A stretch of 64,000 nucleotides of DNA from Vigna angularis (lineage: Eukaryota; Streptophyta; Magnoliopsida; Fabales; Fabaceae): contig NC_068972.1 of NCBI RefSeq assembly GCF_016808095.1, forward strand, positions 9,294,001-9,358,000. Reading direction: 5' to 3'. The notes beneath the pieces are model-generated. The model saw only the letters and a list, made by a program, of their open reading frames with translations, was not told where the DNA came from and ran no database searches. Made by a program: the position numbers and the translations under genes. Shown piece by piece: positions 52,067 through 62,541 of the stretch (position 1 is the stretch's first letter; each line of letters starts with the position of its first letter).

Positions 52067-54946
52067 TGTAACATCCCAATTATATAATAATCAATATTTT
52101 ATAATAAGGGCGTTAACATTCAAATATAGAGAACAGTCAGAGTATGACGTGTAATTAAATGTGGTATTACAGTCATCCAGAAATAAAAGAAACTGAAAAT
52201 TTAAGCTTAAACAGTTGAAAGGATTAAACACTACAAGTGTTTAATCAAGAAATTCTAAGAAGATTACTCCACAATATCAACAACCTCCAGCTATTTCTCC
52301 AAGGGAAACTCCACGACAACATCTGCTCCCATCCAAGTGGATGATCATCGCCAACGAAACATACCCAAACAGCACATAACAAAACAATGCAAGGGTGAGC
52401 TAGATATAAAAACATGTTATACAGATAGAACAGTTAAATTCAATGTTATCATACTTAGATTCGTATAAAAGAACAATTAGAGCATATTCATTAAACCATA
52501 ATTTCATCCATTCATACAACATGCAAAAGTCATCCAAACATAGTAAATTGACATCTACAATACTTGTTACTTTATACCCCGACTTGTTACTTTATAGACC
52601 GACTCGTTACTTCATAGACAGACTCGTCCGGACTAGAATGAATTCTGTGTAGCTTCGATGTTCGTGCACCCGGGTGATGTAGTAACTGGAACTCTCATCA
52701 GCTGCCACCCGAGGTTAGTCCTATCTGTCCCGATACCCTAGGACTAGGACCTCCTGCCGTTCCCACACATGACGTACCCCCTCTACGTGAGGACGAGTAC
52801 TCACGGAACATCAGGATGAACAACCGGCTAAGCTTCCCACATTCATTCTTTACACCAACTGATCTCACCGAGAGATCTAAATTTCCGATTCAATCCGACC
52901 ATTTTAAATCTCATGATATTTCTTTTGGATCAACAATGTACATCATAAACCACTTACAACCATACCCTTTCAACCAATCTTGATTACATGAACATGCATT
53001 CATAAATTGCAACCGAAATATTTAAATAACATAACTTACTGTTACTTTGAATCTTAACCCCAATTATGAAAAATCAGATACCACCATATTATCCCAACAT
53101 ATCTCATACATTCACATAATTCATATCATAGATAATATTCCAAACATTGGTACACATAATTCAATCCGAAAGCAAAGGAACTTAAAATTCAACATATTTG
53201 TAAAATACTATTTTGACGAGTACTATTCACTGGACACTATTGGACGAACGCTCACTCAATTTAAGGACGAACGCTCAAATCAATTTAAGGACGAACGCTC
53301 ACTCAATTTAAGGACGAACGCTCACTCAATTTAAGGACGAACGCTCACTAAATTTAAGGACGAAAATCAATGTGTTAAGGACGAACGCTTCACTATTTGG
53401 ACGAACGCTCCACAATTTGGACGAACGCTCCACTATTGGACGAACGCCATTTATTTGGACGAACGCTCATATATGCAACTTAAGGACGAACGCACATACT
53501 ATTTATTTAAGGACAACGCTCACTGGACGAACGCTCATTGGGAAGGACGAACGCTCTCTGGACGAACGCTCACTGGGACGAACGCTCGCGGAGAAGGACG
53601 AACGCTCTCTGGACGAACGCTCACTGGGACGAACGCTCACTGGGAAGGACGAACGCTCTCTGGACGAACGCTCACTGGGACGAACGCTCACTGGGAAGGA
53701 CGAACGCTCTCTGGACGAACGCTCACTGGGACGAACGCTCACTGGGAAGGACGAACGCTCTCTGGACGAACGCTCACTGGGACGAACGCTCACTGGGAAG
53801 GACGAACGCTCTCTGGACGAACGCTCACTGGGACGAACGCTCAAAAGCACGGACGAATACTATTTGATCACTAAGAGGACGAATACTGTTTGGACGCTCA
53901 CTTAATAGGCCGAACACTATCAGATTACAAAGAATACTGTTTGAATGAACGCTCAATAAGACGAACACTATCAGATTACAAAGAATACTGTTTGAATGAA
54001 CGCTCAATAAGACGAACACTATCAGATTAAACACGAAGAGACCGAACGTATATAGGCAAATACTACAAAACCGAACATGTAATTACTGTTTGGACGAATT
54101 CACATACAGTCAATACTATGAGACCGAACGCTAAAATAGGATTAAAGGACGAACGTTGACGTTCGCTGAACAAAACCGAACGCTCTTAACAATAGGACGA
54201 ACGTTAACAAAACCATATGGACGAACGTTAGCTATTTTGGACGAACGTCCAATTTGAAATTAAATTGGACGAACGGCGTTTCTGCATAATTCTGCAGAAT
54301 CGCGTGCAGTGTTCCAGAACTCAGAAACTTCATTTTTCAACTCAAAAATACCCAGATTTGCATCAACCACAGCATCATTCAACAATCAAACGAATAAAAT
54401 CTAACTCCCCTTACCTCTTGAAGACCTCCTAGCAAATCTTGAACCAATCTTTGCACTGTGTTCCTCTTCCCTCTGCTGTTCCAGTCCTCTGCTACAGTGC
54501 CAGCTCTCCCTTTCCAGATTTTGCAGCAAGCCTATTGCTCCTCCAGATGCAGTACCGAACACCCCTCTCAGAGATATGGCAACAAGAATTCTACTCTTCC
54601 CAAAGTTCAGAACTAACACCCCATGAATCCATGGCTTCTTACCTTTAAGGAAAACAACTAAATTGAACCCCTCCCCTGCTGGAAGAACCACAACCGTTCC
54701 CTTCCACTCCTAGGTGCAGTGTCCACTAACGAAGGAGATGATGGTGTCTCCCTTGGTGGCTGAAGCATTCCAAAGTGGGAAGACCCACTACCCATTTTGA
54801 TGCTGCCGAAAGAATGGAGCCCCACCACTTACAGTTGCACCATCTACTGTTAGGTAGCTGCCCCTCCCTCTTCCAGAAACGTGCAGCCACCCACATGAGA
54901 CCCACCTCCACCACAATTCTTTTCCAAAGAATATACGGTCCTTACA
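52067..54946 (-). mobile_element. 3' LTR C of the same retrotransposon family
   Basis: On the minus strand it begins TGTAAGGACCG (54946) and ends GGGATGTTACA (52067). Blocks shared with solo LTRs A and B include GTAAGGGGAGTTAG (about 54414), GCAGGAGGTCCTAGTC (about 52740), GGACTAACCTCG, TCCGGACGAGTC and CACTTGGATGGGAGCAGATG (52320-52340). A purine-rich tract lies directly upstream of its 5' border, so this copy is a 3' LTR with part of the internal region attached. Its middle is a long GGACGAACGCTC repeat array. The first 530 bp differ in sequence from copies A and B. Confidence 0.85.
53215..54262. repeat. GGACGAACGCTC repeat array in LTR C
   Basis: The basic unit is about 17 bp (GGACGAACGCTCACTGG and variants). 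At about 53545-53850 three units form a 51-bp higher-order repeat present in about six nearly identical copies. Next to it (about 53905-54030) is a second 51-bp repeat with GACGAACACTATCAGATTA. The outer units are more diverged. Because 51 is a multiple of 3, several frames on both strands stay open; the resulting repetitive peptides are not taken as proteins. Confidence 0.92.
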
Positions 54947-54960
54947 TTCTCCCCAACAAC
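54947..54960 (-). other. Polypurine tract of retrotransposon C
   Basis: On the minus strand GTTGTTGGGGAGAA directly precedes TGTAAGG, the start of the LTR. The position and the GGGGAGAA core fit the plus-strand primer site of plant Ty3/gypsy elements. The TTTCGAGGACGAAAATT just before it is a common 3' end of pol in such elements. Confidence 0.75.
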
Positions 54961-55345
54961 AAAATTTTCGTCCTCGAAAATTAAGCTTACCAACACAAGT
55001 TGAGATACGTCACTCTCATCTTGTCCTCTATGTCTTAGGTAGAGTTGCCATACCACAACTCATATAGCAAACTTATCCGGGCAGTTCCCACCGCTTAAAG
55101 AGCTTATCTGGACAACTTCCACCACATACCAAGAGACAACTTTATGCCAACCTACATATCATGTCTCACACCAAAATCAGGTCAAAACTATTACCTTACT
55201 CACATAGTAAGAGATCCTCTCTAATTGAATGTTTCTTACTCCCAAAATGTGGCAAAAACCGCATAATTTTTTTTTTTTTTTTTTAACCGATACTATTGAA
55301 GGTTCCGGTATGCGTGACCGGAACTGTAGACACAGTAAGGTTCCT
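54961..55345 (-). other. Remains of the internal region of retrotransposon C
   Basis: On the minus strand the stretch reads DESDVSQLVLVSLIFEDENF before the polypurine tract, like the extreme end of a gypsy polyprotein. No integrase or RT is present. A run of about 17 T lies at 55266-55284. Confidence 0.5.
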
Positions 55346-55348
55346 TGG

Positions 55349-55357
55349 CTATAAAAC
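55349..55357 (+). promoter_or_regulatory. Putative TATA box of the WUSCHEL-like gene
   Basis: CTATAAAAC lies upstream of a leader rich in GAGATCTGAG words. That leader ends in a good donor at 55566 (CCTCAA|GTAAGC), which would be joined to the acceptor before 56175. Confidence 0.5.
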
Positions 55358-55565
55358 GAGGTGCTAGCCGCGTTGGGCGACATTTCGAAACGTTGAGATC
55401 TGAGAGCATCTGAGAGAGAGATCTGAGCACTGAGAGTTCTGAGTGTGGGAGCTCGCGAGATCTGAACCCCTGAGAGTTGGAGATCGGAGATCTTGAACGT
55501 GAGATCGGGAGCCCTTTCTAGCCAAACTTCAATCTTCCCGTTCCAAGGTTTTGCTCCGCCTCAAG

Positions 55566-56174
55566 TAAGCACTTCTTTTCTCTTATATCTTCATTTTCTT
55601 TACCCAGCTCCTCCTTCTCCTTTACTTCTTACTTCTTTTCTTTCCTTTCTTCTTTCTTGCTTCCTTTCACACACTATTTCTTTTCTGAACTTTTATTACT
55701 CGCACTTACATTCTGCTTTCTTCTTTACTTTCCGTTTTGTTATTTTCACTTCTGCTCCTGCATTTACTTTCCTCTTCTTCTATTTTCCTTTTATTAACTA
55801 AAAATCTAAGAACACACTGCCTTAACAAAGATAAGGGGTATATCGGCTGGAAACCAGACGTTAATCTCCCCTCGATTGAGGGTATGGCAGAGACAATCGG
55901 GTAGAACAACGCCACGTACCCCATAAAAACAGAAAACTTAAAAAGAGGAATTTTATTTGTATGAACCGAACATGGACAATAATGGACAAAGACGAATGGA
56001 CATAGATCTGATTAGTAACCTTTGCGAGGACCGTGAAACAGACCAGAGACTAGACACCAAACAACAAAGACCGCCTGGACGAAGTAAACTTAAAAGGAAC
56101 CAAAACAAATCAAGAAAACACTGACAATTTTTGTTTTGTTCTTTTTATTTTATTTCATTATTTTTATGCTTTAG
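55566..56174 (+). other. Leader intron of the WUSCHEL-like gene
   Basis: It starts GTAAGC and ends TATGCTTTAG, just before the exon with the start codon. A 102-codon frame in the leader (55493-55801) runs through this pyrimidine-rich intron and is not called a gene. Confidence 0.5.
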
Positions 56175-56193
56175 AAACACTCTGAGAAGGAGG

Positions 56194-56754
56194 ATGAATG
56201 AGATGGAGATGGAGAGGTACAACGGTCAGCGGTGGAAACCTACTGATGATCAGGTCAAAATGATGACCAATATCTTCAACTACGGGGTCACACATCCCAG
56301 CAGAGCCCAAGTCGTCGAGATTGCATCTCGACTCAGGGCCTTCGGAGAAGTCAGTGAATATAATGTACACTGCTGGTTCAACAATCACGGTAACCGGGTC
56401 AGGCGCTGGCAAGCGGAGATAGACCCCAGTGGCACTCAATTTTCTCAGTTACCGCTATACATGTATGGTAAGAACCCTAATTACCACTATTTTTATTATT
56501 TAAATTATATTATTCTTCCCCTTCTATTATTGACACCAAATTTATTTTTTTTTTATTTTTTTTTTTTAGAAAATGGCTGGGTAATTATGAGGGCGCCGAG
56601 GCTGCTGAATTTGTTCCCCGTTCCAATCATCATCGAAGATGATAGGGACGAACGACAAATCCCTCCACCCATGCTTCTCACATTCCGAACCAGAGCTCCC
56701 TCGACGGAGCTCTCCCTTAGACCACCACAACCCGTTCGAGAATTTTTCCGTTAA
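56194..56754 (+). CDS. Small WUSCHEL-like homeobox gene inside retrotransposon-derived DNA
   Basis: The product would be a DNA-binding transcription factor of the WOX type, acting in the nucleus. Two coding exons, 56194-56467 and 56570-56754 (GT-AG intron), give 152 aa. The homeodomain is about residues 12-73: RWKPTDDQ in helix 1, an extended loop, ASRLRAFGEV in helix 2, and NVHCWFNNHGNRVRR in helix 3. W61, F62 and N64 match the invariant WFxN, but the usual Q is N63 and the usual basic residue after H is G66. LLNLFPV (residues 103-109) resembles the WUS box (TLxLFP) and TELSLRP (137-143) an EAR-like repressor motif. The start was chosen after the acceptor at 56174. It lies antisense to retrotransposon C, between its pol end and the 157-bp repeat. 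The second exon has no stop, so it may be functional. An extra transposon ORF or a captured host gene are both possible. Confidence 0.72.
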   Translation: MNEMEMERYNGQRWKPTDDQVKMMTNIFNYGVTHPSRAQVVEIASRLRAFGEVSEYNVHCWFNNHGNRVRRWQAEIDPSGTQFSQLPLYMYGKNPNYHYFYYLNYIILPLLLLTPNLFFFYFFFLENGWVIMRAPRLLNLFPVPIIIEDDRDERQIPPPMLLTFRTRAPSTELSLRPPQPVREFFR

Positions 56755-57247
56755 AATTTTTATTTTTATTTTTATTTTTTTTTTATTTTTTTTTTTTATT
56801 TGTAACTTAACGATCACGAGTGATCAAATTCCGAACACCCTTTATTTGCTTTTGTTTATTTGCCTTATCTGCGTATTTTATGGACTGTAATATTTAACGA
56901 TCACTTATGATCGACTCTAGAACATCTTTTATTTTAATTATGCATTATAATAATTATCTGCCCTGCTAGTTATATATTTTTCTAACGATTTACTTACAGG
57001 TTATCGTCTTACCAACTCAAGAGTATCAGAAGAGAAAAACCCCACAGAAACACAACCACCTGATTGTAATTTTTTATTGTATTTATTTAAAATATATATA
57101 TGTACTTGTTCATAAATTCATATTAATTTATTATTTCACAGTTTTGAAATTTGACTCAGAGTTATTCTCAACAATTTTTATGTTTATCAGGCCCAAACGG
57201 AAAACAGAATAAGTTATCAATGAGTTTGAAAACGCATTAAAATTATG
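56755..57247 (+). other. T-rich 3' flank of the WUSCHEL-like gene
   Basis: It begins with long T-rich tracts. Two related words, AACGATCACGAGTGATC (about 56810) and AACGATCACTTATGATC (about 56897), form a short direct repeat with an internal palindrome. No protein is recognised. Confidence 0.45.
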
Positions 57248-57478
57248 TATAAAATTGATCAAGATTTTAACGATGCTATAATACTCGATGAGGTAAACAA
57301 AACATTAATTTTCCCCAAACTTAAAACAACCTTTATGTTTGCAGACTCTAAATTAATCGATAGAATTTCACATTAAGGTAAAAATAACAAAGTATTAATG
57401 AACTTTGAAAACACAGGACACATACGTTTAACACAACCTGAACCGGGTGAAACTGAAAATTATATTGGCTCACAATGA
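57248..57478 (+). pseudogene. Unrecognised coding-like fragment
   Basis: One frame reads 76 codons with a single internal TAA, then ends in TGA. Its composition is protein-like (KTLIFPKLKTTFMFADSKLI, then NFENTGHIRLTQPEPGETEN). I do not recognise the family. It lies between the WUSCHEL-like gene and the right 157-bp repeat, so it may be another part of the inserted element. Confidence 0.35.
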
Positions 57479-57500
57479 CATTGAAAACAAAAGACATATG

Positions 57501-57657
57501 AACTAGAGTTATGTATTTTTTAATTAAAATATAACTTTTGTGAAGCGAATCACAATAGTTTATAAAGTCTAGAGCATTTCAATTTTAATGATAGAATTAA
57601 AATCTATTAAAAACGACAAATATTATATTTGGATTGTGCAAATAATTGGAGGACATG
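57501..57657 (+). repeat. 157-bp direct repeat, right copy
   Basis: Identical by eye to 51910-52066. It closes the 5.43-kb block that starts with LTR C. The sequence after it (ACTATAATTATTAATTG) is presumably the original flank. Confidence 0.95.
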
Positions 57658-59319
57658 ACTATAATTATTAATTGATTATGTTTTTATTTTGACTCATCTC
57701 ATTAGAAACGTACAAAGTGATTGGGTTTTAATATTTTTCTTTTGTAGATCTAGACTAATGCATTAGGACGGTGAAGACAAAAGTTAAAAGGTAGCCAATG
57801 TAGCAACAATGGCATGAACTATGAATGATATAGATCTACTCAATATACAAACTACAATAATTACCCTAAAATATCAATATCTCAACAAACCAAAAATCAA
57901 TAAAATCCAAAACTAACTTCTTTTTTCATTAATTTGATTAGGTTACAGATCTTGCATTGAGAACCATAATCCATTTTAAATTGAACCAAAAGAACGTTTA
58001 TAAAATTAATCATTTGAAATTTATTTGTTTTTTCTTCGTTAGAGATCATGATATTTTAAGCTTACAAATTTGAATACATAATTTGCATTACTGTATGAGT
58101 TTATATGATATGCACCGACTCATGTACTGGACGACAGCTTTAAAAATGATGAGTAATAATTTTAACATACATTAACATATATAACTATTGTTATTTGAAA
58201 TGTGAAAGAAAAAAAAAACATGATAAACACATGATCTGAAATGGGAATCATACTGAATAAAAGTATTGCAAATAGTTGTATTTATGACAAGGAAAACATT
58301 GTATACAAAAGCAAAATATTGCTTGACATGAGGAAAAAACATTACAAGACATGTGAACGTTATCATTAAAACATACTGTATTAGTTTTGAAAGTTGACAA
58401 GCTTTCATCTTTATAAATTATCTTCATTATTTTTGTGCATACAACAATTATTTTTTATTATTGTCTCTTTATTTTGGTTGATATAATGCAAGTTATTTTC
58501 ATCACATTGTTTGATTTAGACTTGCGTTTTAGCTATAAAAACATTGCCAAGAAGGTTTCTTTCTTTTGGATTGTCATTATTTAAATGCATTTCTGCACTT
58601 GGTATGATATGACTCATGAGACGTTGATTTTTTTATTTATTTATTGTTTCAGTGATCTTGAACTAGTTGAAAGTTCCTGGTGTTCCAATTTAAAACAAAA
58701 ACATAATGAATGAATGATATACATGTGGCCAAGCTTGATTTAAAAATGAATAATAATAATAAAAAATGATGAAAATGGTCTTTCGCTCAGAAGATTTGTC
58801 TTTGGCCTTAAAAACAAAAAAAAAAATGGCAGAACCTTAATAAGATATTGTGTCTATTTCGACCAAGATGCAATCACATTATTATATTAATTTTGTAGAA
58901 TTCGGACATACTTATCCACATGTCAGAATCCACCACCAAGACATACCTTCTTCCTCAATAATCAATAATCAATCACTACTTGGCATCACCAACTATGCAT
59001 GCAAGAGATTATTCCTATGTATAATAGCATCGTCATATTTCACACTCACAAATAAACACACAGATATATATATATATATATATTTATTTCTCTTTAGTGT
59101 CTCTTTAAAAAGTTCCAAATAGATATTATTTTACTAGCCTTGTCAATTTTCTTTTCCTCTCTCTTTTTGGAAGGTATACCATGACGATGTTACATGTTAT
59201 TGGTTTTCACATAAAATCAAGTTCTTCACACATCACAAAAATATTTAAAATATCAATAAAAACAAGTTTATTAATAAATTTAAATTATTAAAAAAATTTA
59301 TTAACGATTTTTTTTGTTT
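57658..59319. other. AT-rich intergenic DNA
   Basis: No coding sequence or transposon border was recognised. A short (TA)n run lies at about 59062-59081. Confidence 0.45.
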
Positions 59320-60771
59320 ATAATTGTAAGGGTCTGATAAATTATTAGGTCATTGGGCCTTACATGAGGGCAAATAGGTCCATCACTCTAAGGCTAACCA
59401 GACCATAGAAAGGGTTCCTCAGATTTCTAACTTTCCTGAGCTCTTTCCTCTCTTTAAACTCTTGTGTCCTAAAGCTTTCTCTGCCTTCTCTCTAGATTTC
59501 CAACTCTCTGAACCGTGAGAATTCGAGATAGGCGCTACCCAAGCGTTTGCGGCATAGAGAGCCTCATTTCTATCGAACGTTTTCTCCGTTCCAACCGGTA
59601 AGTCGTTTTCCCCTTTTTCATTCGCTGTCTTTGAGCCTAGGGCATGCAACGTTACTGGTTGCATGTCACCAGTGAAGTTTCCTTTTCATACTCTCTGTCA
59701 AATCAAGCTCTAAGAGTTGTTGATGTCACCACTTGGGTGGTTTGTAGGGTGTGGTGGAATTTTCGTGGTGTGAGACACCATAAAGGAGTGTTCCTGTGAG
59801 CTTGGTAGTTCAACTCTGAGGTAAGGGGAGCTAGTTATTTTTTGTTGAAATTAATTTATGAGATATATGCATGTTGAATCCTGAATTGGTGGGTTGATTT
59901 AAATTTTTATGTACCTGTTGAGTATAAATTGGTTTGTGTTATGATGCTGGAAAATTGTGCATGTAAAAATGTATTGGTGGTAAGTTGTTATGATGGAATT
60001 GATTGCTGAAATATAGATGGGTTTAGTGAAGATAAAAGGAATGAAGTTTTCTGCATATTTAACATATCAGTACGGGTACTGTAAGAACTTTTGTTTGAGA
60101 AATATAAAAAAAAGGAAGAAAAGGGTTTCGTGAGAATTAAAGTGATGTATAGCCTTTCGGTAATTGGAGTCTAGGACACATAGTACAGTTTGCAGGATTT
60201 TATGAGAGTACATTGTTGGTAGGATAGAGGAACCTTAAAAACCTGAGTTGGCATATCCCTGATCATAGAGCAGCCCTGGCCTGATCTAGTCAGTTGTGAC
60301 TAGTCATATGTGCTGGCGTCGAAGGTGAGTTTGATGCGTTTAGACATCTGGGTACTCTCTGGTGACCAATTGGGGTAAAGAAAGATCTCTACTAGGATGA
60401 AAATAAAGGCCCTTTTGGAGGAAGTGAGGTAGTGAATTTGAGAGTTAGGGGTTCTGGGTATAATTGGGCTATTGGGGCAGTTTTAGCAAGTGGATTGTGA
60501 CTTGTTTGAGTCACCAAATTGGTCATAATAGGTACAAAGTGTTAGAATTGAGTTTGGGGTCCTCTAGTTATTGAGTTAGATGTTTTGGAGTAGAAATTGA
60601 GTTGGTTTAGTACATCTAATTCCTATCCAAATGAACAATGCAATACTTTACTTTCATCTATAAACATGTTTCATATCAATATTAGTGTTACAGATTTTAG
60701 TTTGTTCATTTGGATATGTCTAAGATGCACCAAAACCAGAAAAATCACGTTGCTGTCAAAAACTGATAAGA

Positions 60772-60874
60772 ATAATCGATTATCTCACTTGATAATCGAT
60801 TATTTTAGTCAGAGCGTTGCATCCTCTTCAAAGCTCTCGCAAATAATCGATTATCACATATGATAATCGATTAT
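60772..60874. repeat. Four ATAATCGATTAT palindromes in LTR B
   Basis: The perfect 12-bp palindrome occurs at 60772, 60792, 60843 and 60863. This gives two pairs, each with 20-bp internal spacing (two helical turns), with pair starts 71 bp apart. Confidence 0.9.
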
Positions 60875-61274
60875 TGTCGTCGAAAAATCACCCAGGACAG
60901 TTTTTGGTGGTTTTCGGGGTTCCGGATATCATTTTTGGACGTTCTTTAGGTCGTTCTGGGGGGTTTTGACCCTTCCGGAGCCATTGGTGAGGGTCTCCAA
61001 GCTGTTTGAATTACTTAAGTATTGATAATTAAAAGTCCTAAAGAAATTTGTGTTAATAAGTGATGGTTTTGTGAAAGTATGTAATGTATGAGTTGTTTTT
61101 ATGACATGGTTGATGTTGTTTGACTGCCAGGATGTATGTATGTCTATATAACTGATTTGGGTGGCTTGATTTTGCAACATGATTGAGGGTATGTTGTATT
61201 GTGGGTGAATTATAGTTTGAAAGTATGTATGAAACAAAGTTGTGATTGTCGTAAGTATAACAGTATGGTTGACA

Positions 61275-61546
61275 GACGTAATTCCATGGATCTCAAAGGG
61301 AGGTCACATGGTGGTGTCCTATGTTATGGACGTAATTCCATGGATCTCAAAGGAAGGTTACATGGTGGTGCCCTATGTTATGGACGTAATTCCATAGATC
61401 TCAAAGGGAGGTCACATGGTGGTGCCCTATGTTATGGACGTAATTCCATGGATCTCAAAGGGAGGTTACATGGTGGTGCCCTATGTTATTCGACGTAATT
61501 TCATGATCTTCAAGGAGAAGATTCATGGTGGTGCCCTGAATGTTTA
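61275..61546 (+). repeat. 54-bp tandem repeat in LTR B
   Basis: Units start at 61275, 61329, 61383 and 61437 with GACGTAATTCCAT and contain CATGGTGGTG; a fifth, more diverged unit starts near 61492. LTR A has only one such unit (about 3960-4012). The 18-residue repeating frame across it is a by-product. Confidence 0.92.
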
Positions 61547-62541
61547 GAATGATTTGCATGGTAGCTCAGTCTTGGGGGTTTTCCTGACGCTCCAATGGTC
61601 TTTCATTCTCAAGTAGAGAGGATTGATCCATGTGGTGAGGAGTAACAGGAGGTCCTAGTCTTGGGTGCTTCCAGTATGACCCAAGGTGGGTGATAACGGA
61701 CTAACCTCGTGAGTGTGGTAGGGTGAAACCCATTGGCAATGGCTTTGCAAAGCACAGTAGAGGCCACCACGAGTGCATAACCCGCCATAGCTCGGCAATC
61801 ATTCTAGTTCGGACGAGTCGGTTTATAATGCAACAAGTCTTGTAATGTCATTTACCATGTTTTGAGTGAACTATGCATGATGTGTGTGTGACTGTATAAC
61901 ATGATTTTTGTATATCTAGCTCACCCTTCTTCTTGTGTTTGTCTGTTGTTTGTGTCGTGTTTCTGTTGCAATGATCATCCACTTGGATGTGAACAGAGGT
62001 GGATGAGGTACCCCTGGAGCAGGCCTTGGATGATGATGATGCTGCAGCTTAGTTTGTTTAGGATTTCTTAGTTAAGTTATTCTATCTTGAAATACTCTCA
62101 TGGGTGTTTAAAGTTTTAAATTATAGCCACTTTTGGGATGACTGTAATTATTAAGACTTAGCTGCAAGTTTGACTCCTAACTGTTCTCCTATATCAGAAT
62201 TGTGGACTACCATAATATATATCTGTTATATTTTTGGGATGTTACAATAATGACGTATATTAAAATTTGTTATAATTACATACTTTAAAATCTGTTAATA
62301 ATTTAAAATTATTATTACTAATGAATTTGTTTGTCGATAAAAAGAACAAAAATAATAAATTCTCTGAATTTCTTAAATAATCGTTATAATAACAAGTTAA
62401 GGAAAAGGTAGTAACTATCACTTTTGTCAGCCCTGTTCTGTTTAGGTTTTGATAATAATACTTATTTTTTACAAATGCAATTTACATTTCTCAATTTTTT
62501 CACTTCTCACTATATATTATATATATATTTTTTATAAAAAT

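Larger units (their letters stand above)
59325..62246 (+). mobile_element. Solo LTR B of the same retrotransposon family
   Basis: The element begins TGTAAGGGTCTG and ends GGGATGTTACA. It is flanked by ATAAT on both sides (59320-59324 and 62247-62251). It shares many blocks with solo LTR A: GGGCATGCAAC, CTCTAAGAGTTGTT, GTAAGGGGAG (59821), a long block at 60235-60330 around GAGCAGCCCTGGCCTG, and the 3' block at 61560-62000. It differs by carrying its own middle module (palindromes at 60772-60874) and an expanded 54-bp tandem repeat (61275-61546). No internal coding region is present, so it is a solo LTR formed after recombination. Confidence 0.87.

Noticed and set aside
53372..53905. Repetitive open frames of 109-177 codons on both strands
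   Set aside because: They arise from a 51-bp tandem repeat whose length is a multiple of three. The peptides are simple repeats in every frame and lie inside an LTR.
55706..55924. 72-codon minus-strand frame near the homeobox gene
   Set aside because: It is low-complexity (Lys/Glu/Ser-rich) from the complement of a pyrimidine-rich leader intron, with no recognised domain.
61199..61498. 99-codon frame with 18-residue repeats
   Set aside because: It is produced by a 54-bp tandem repeat inside solo LTR B.
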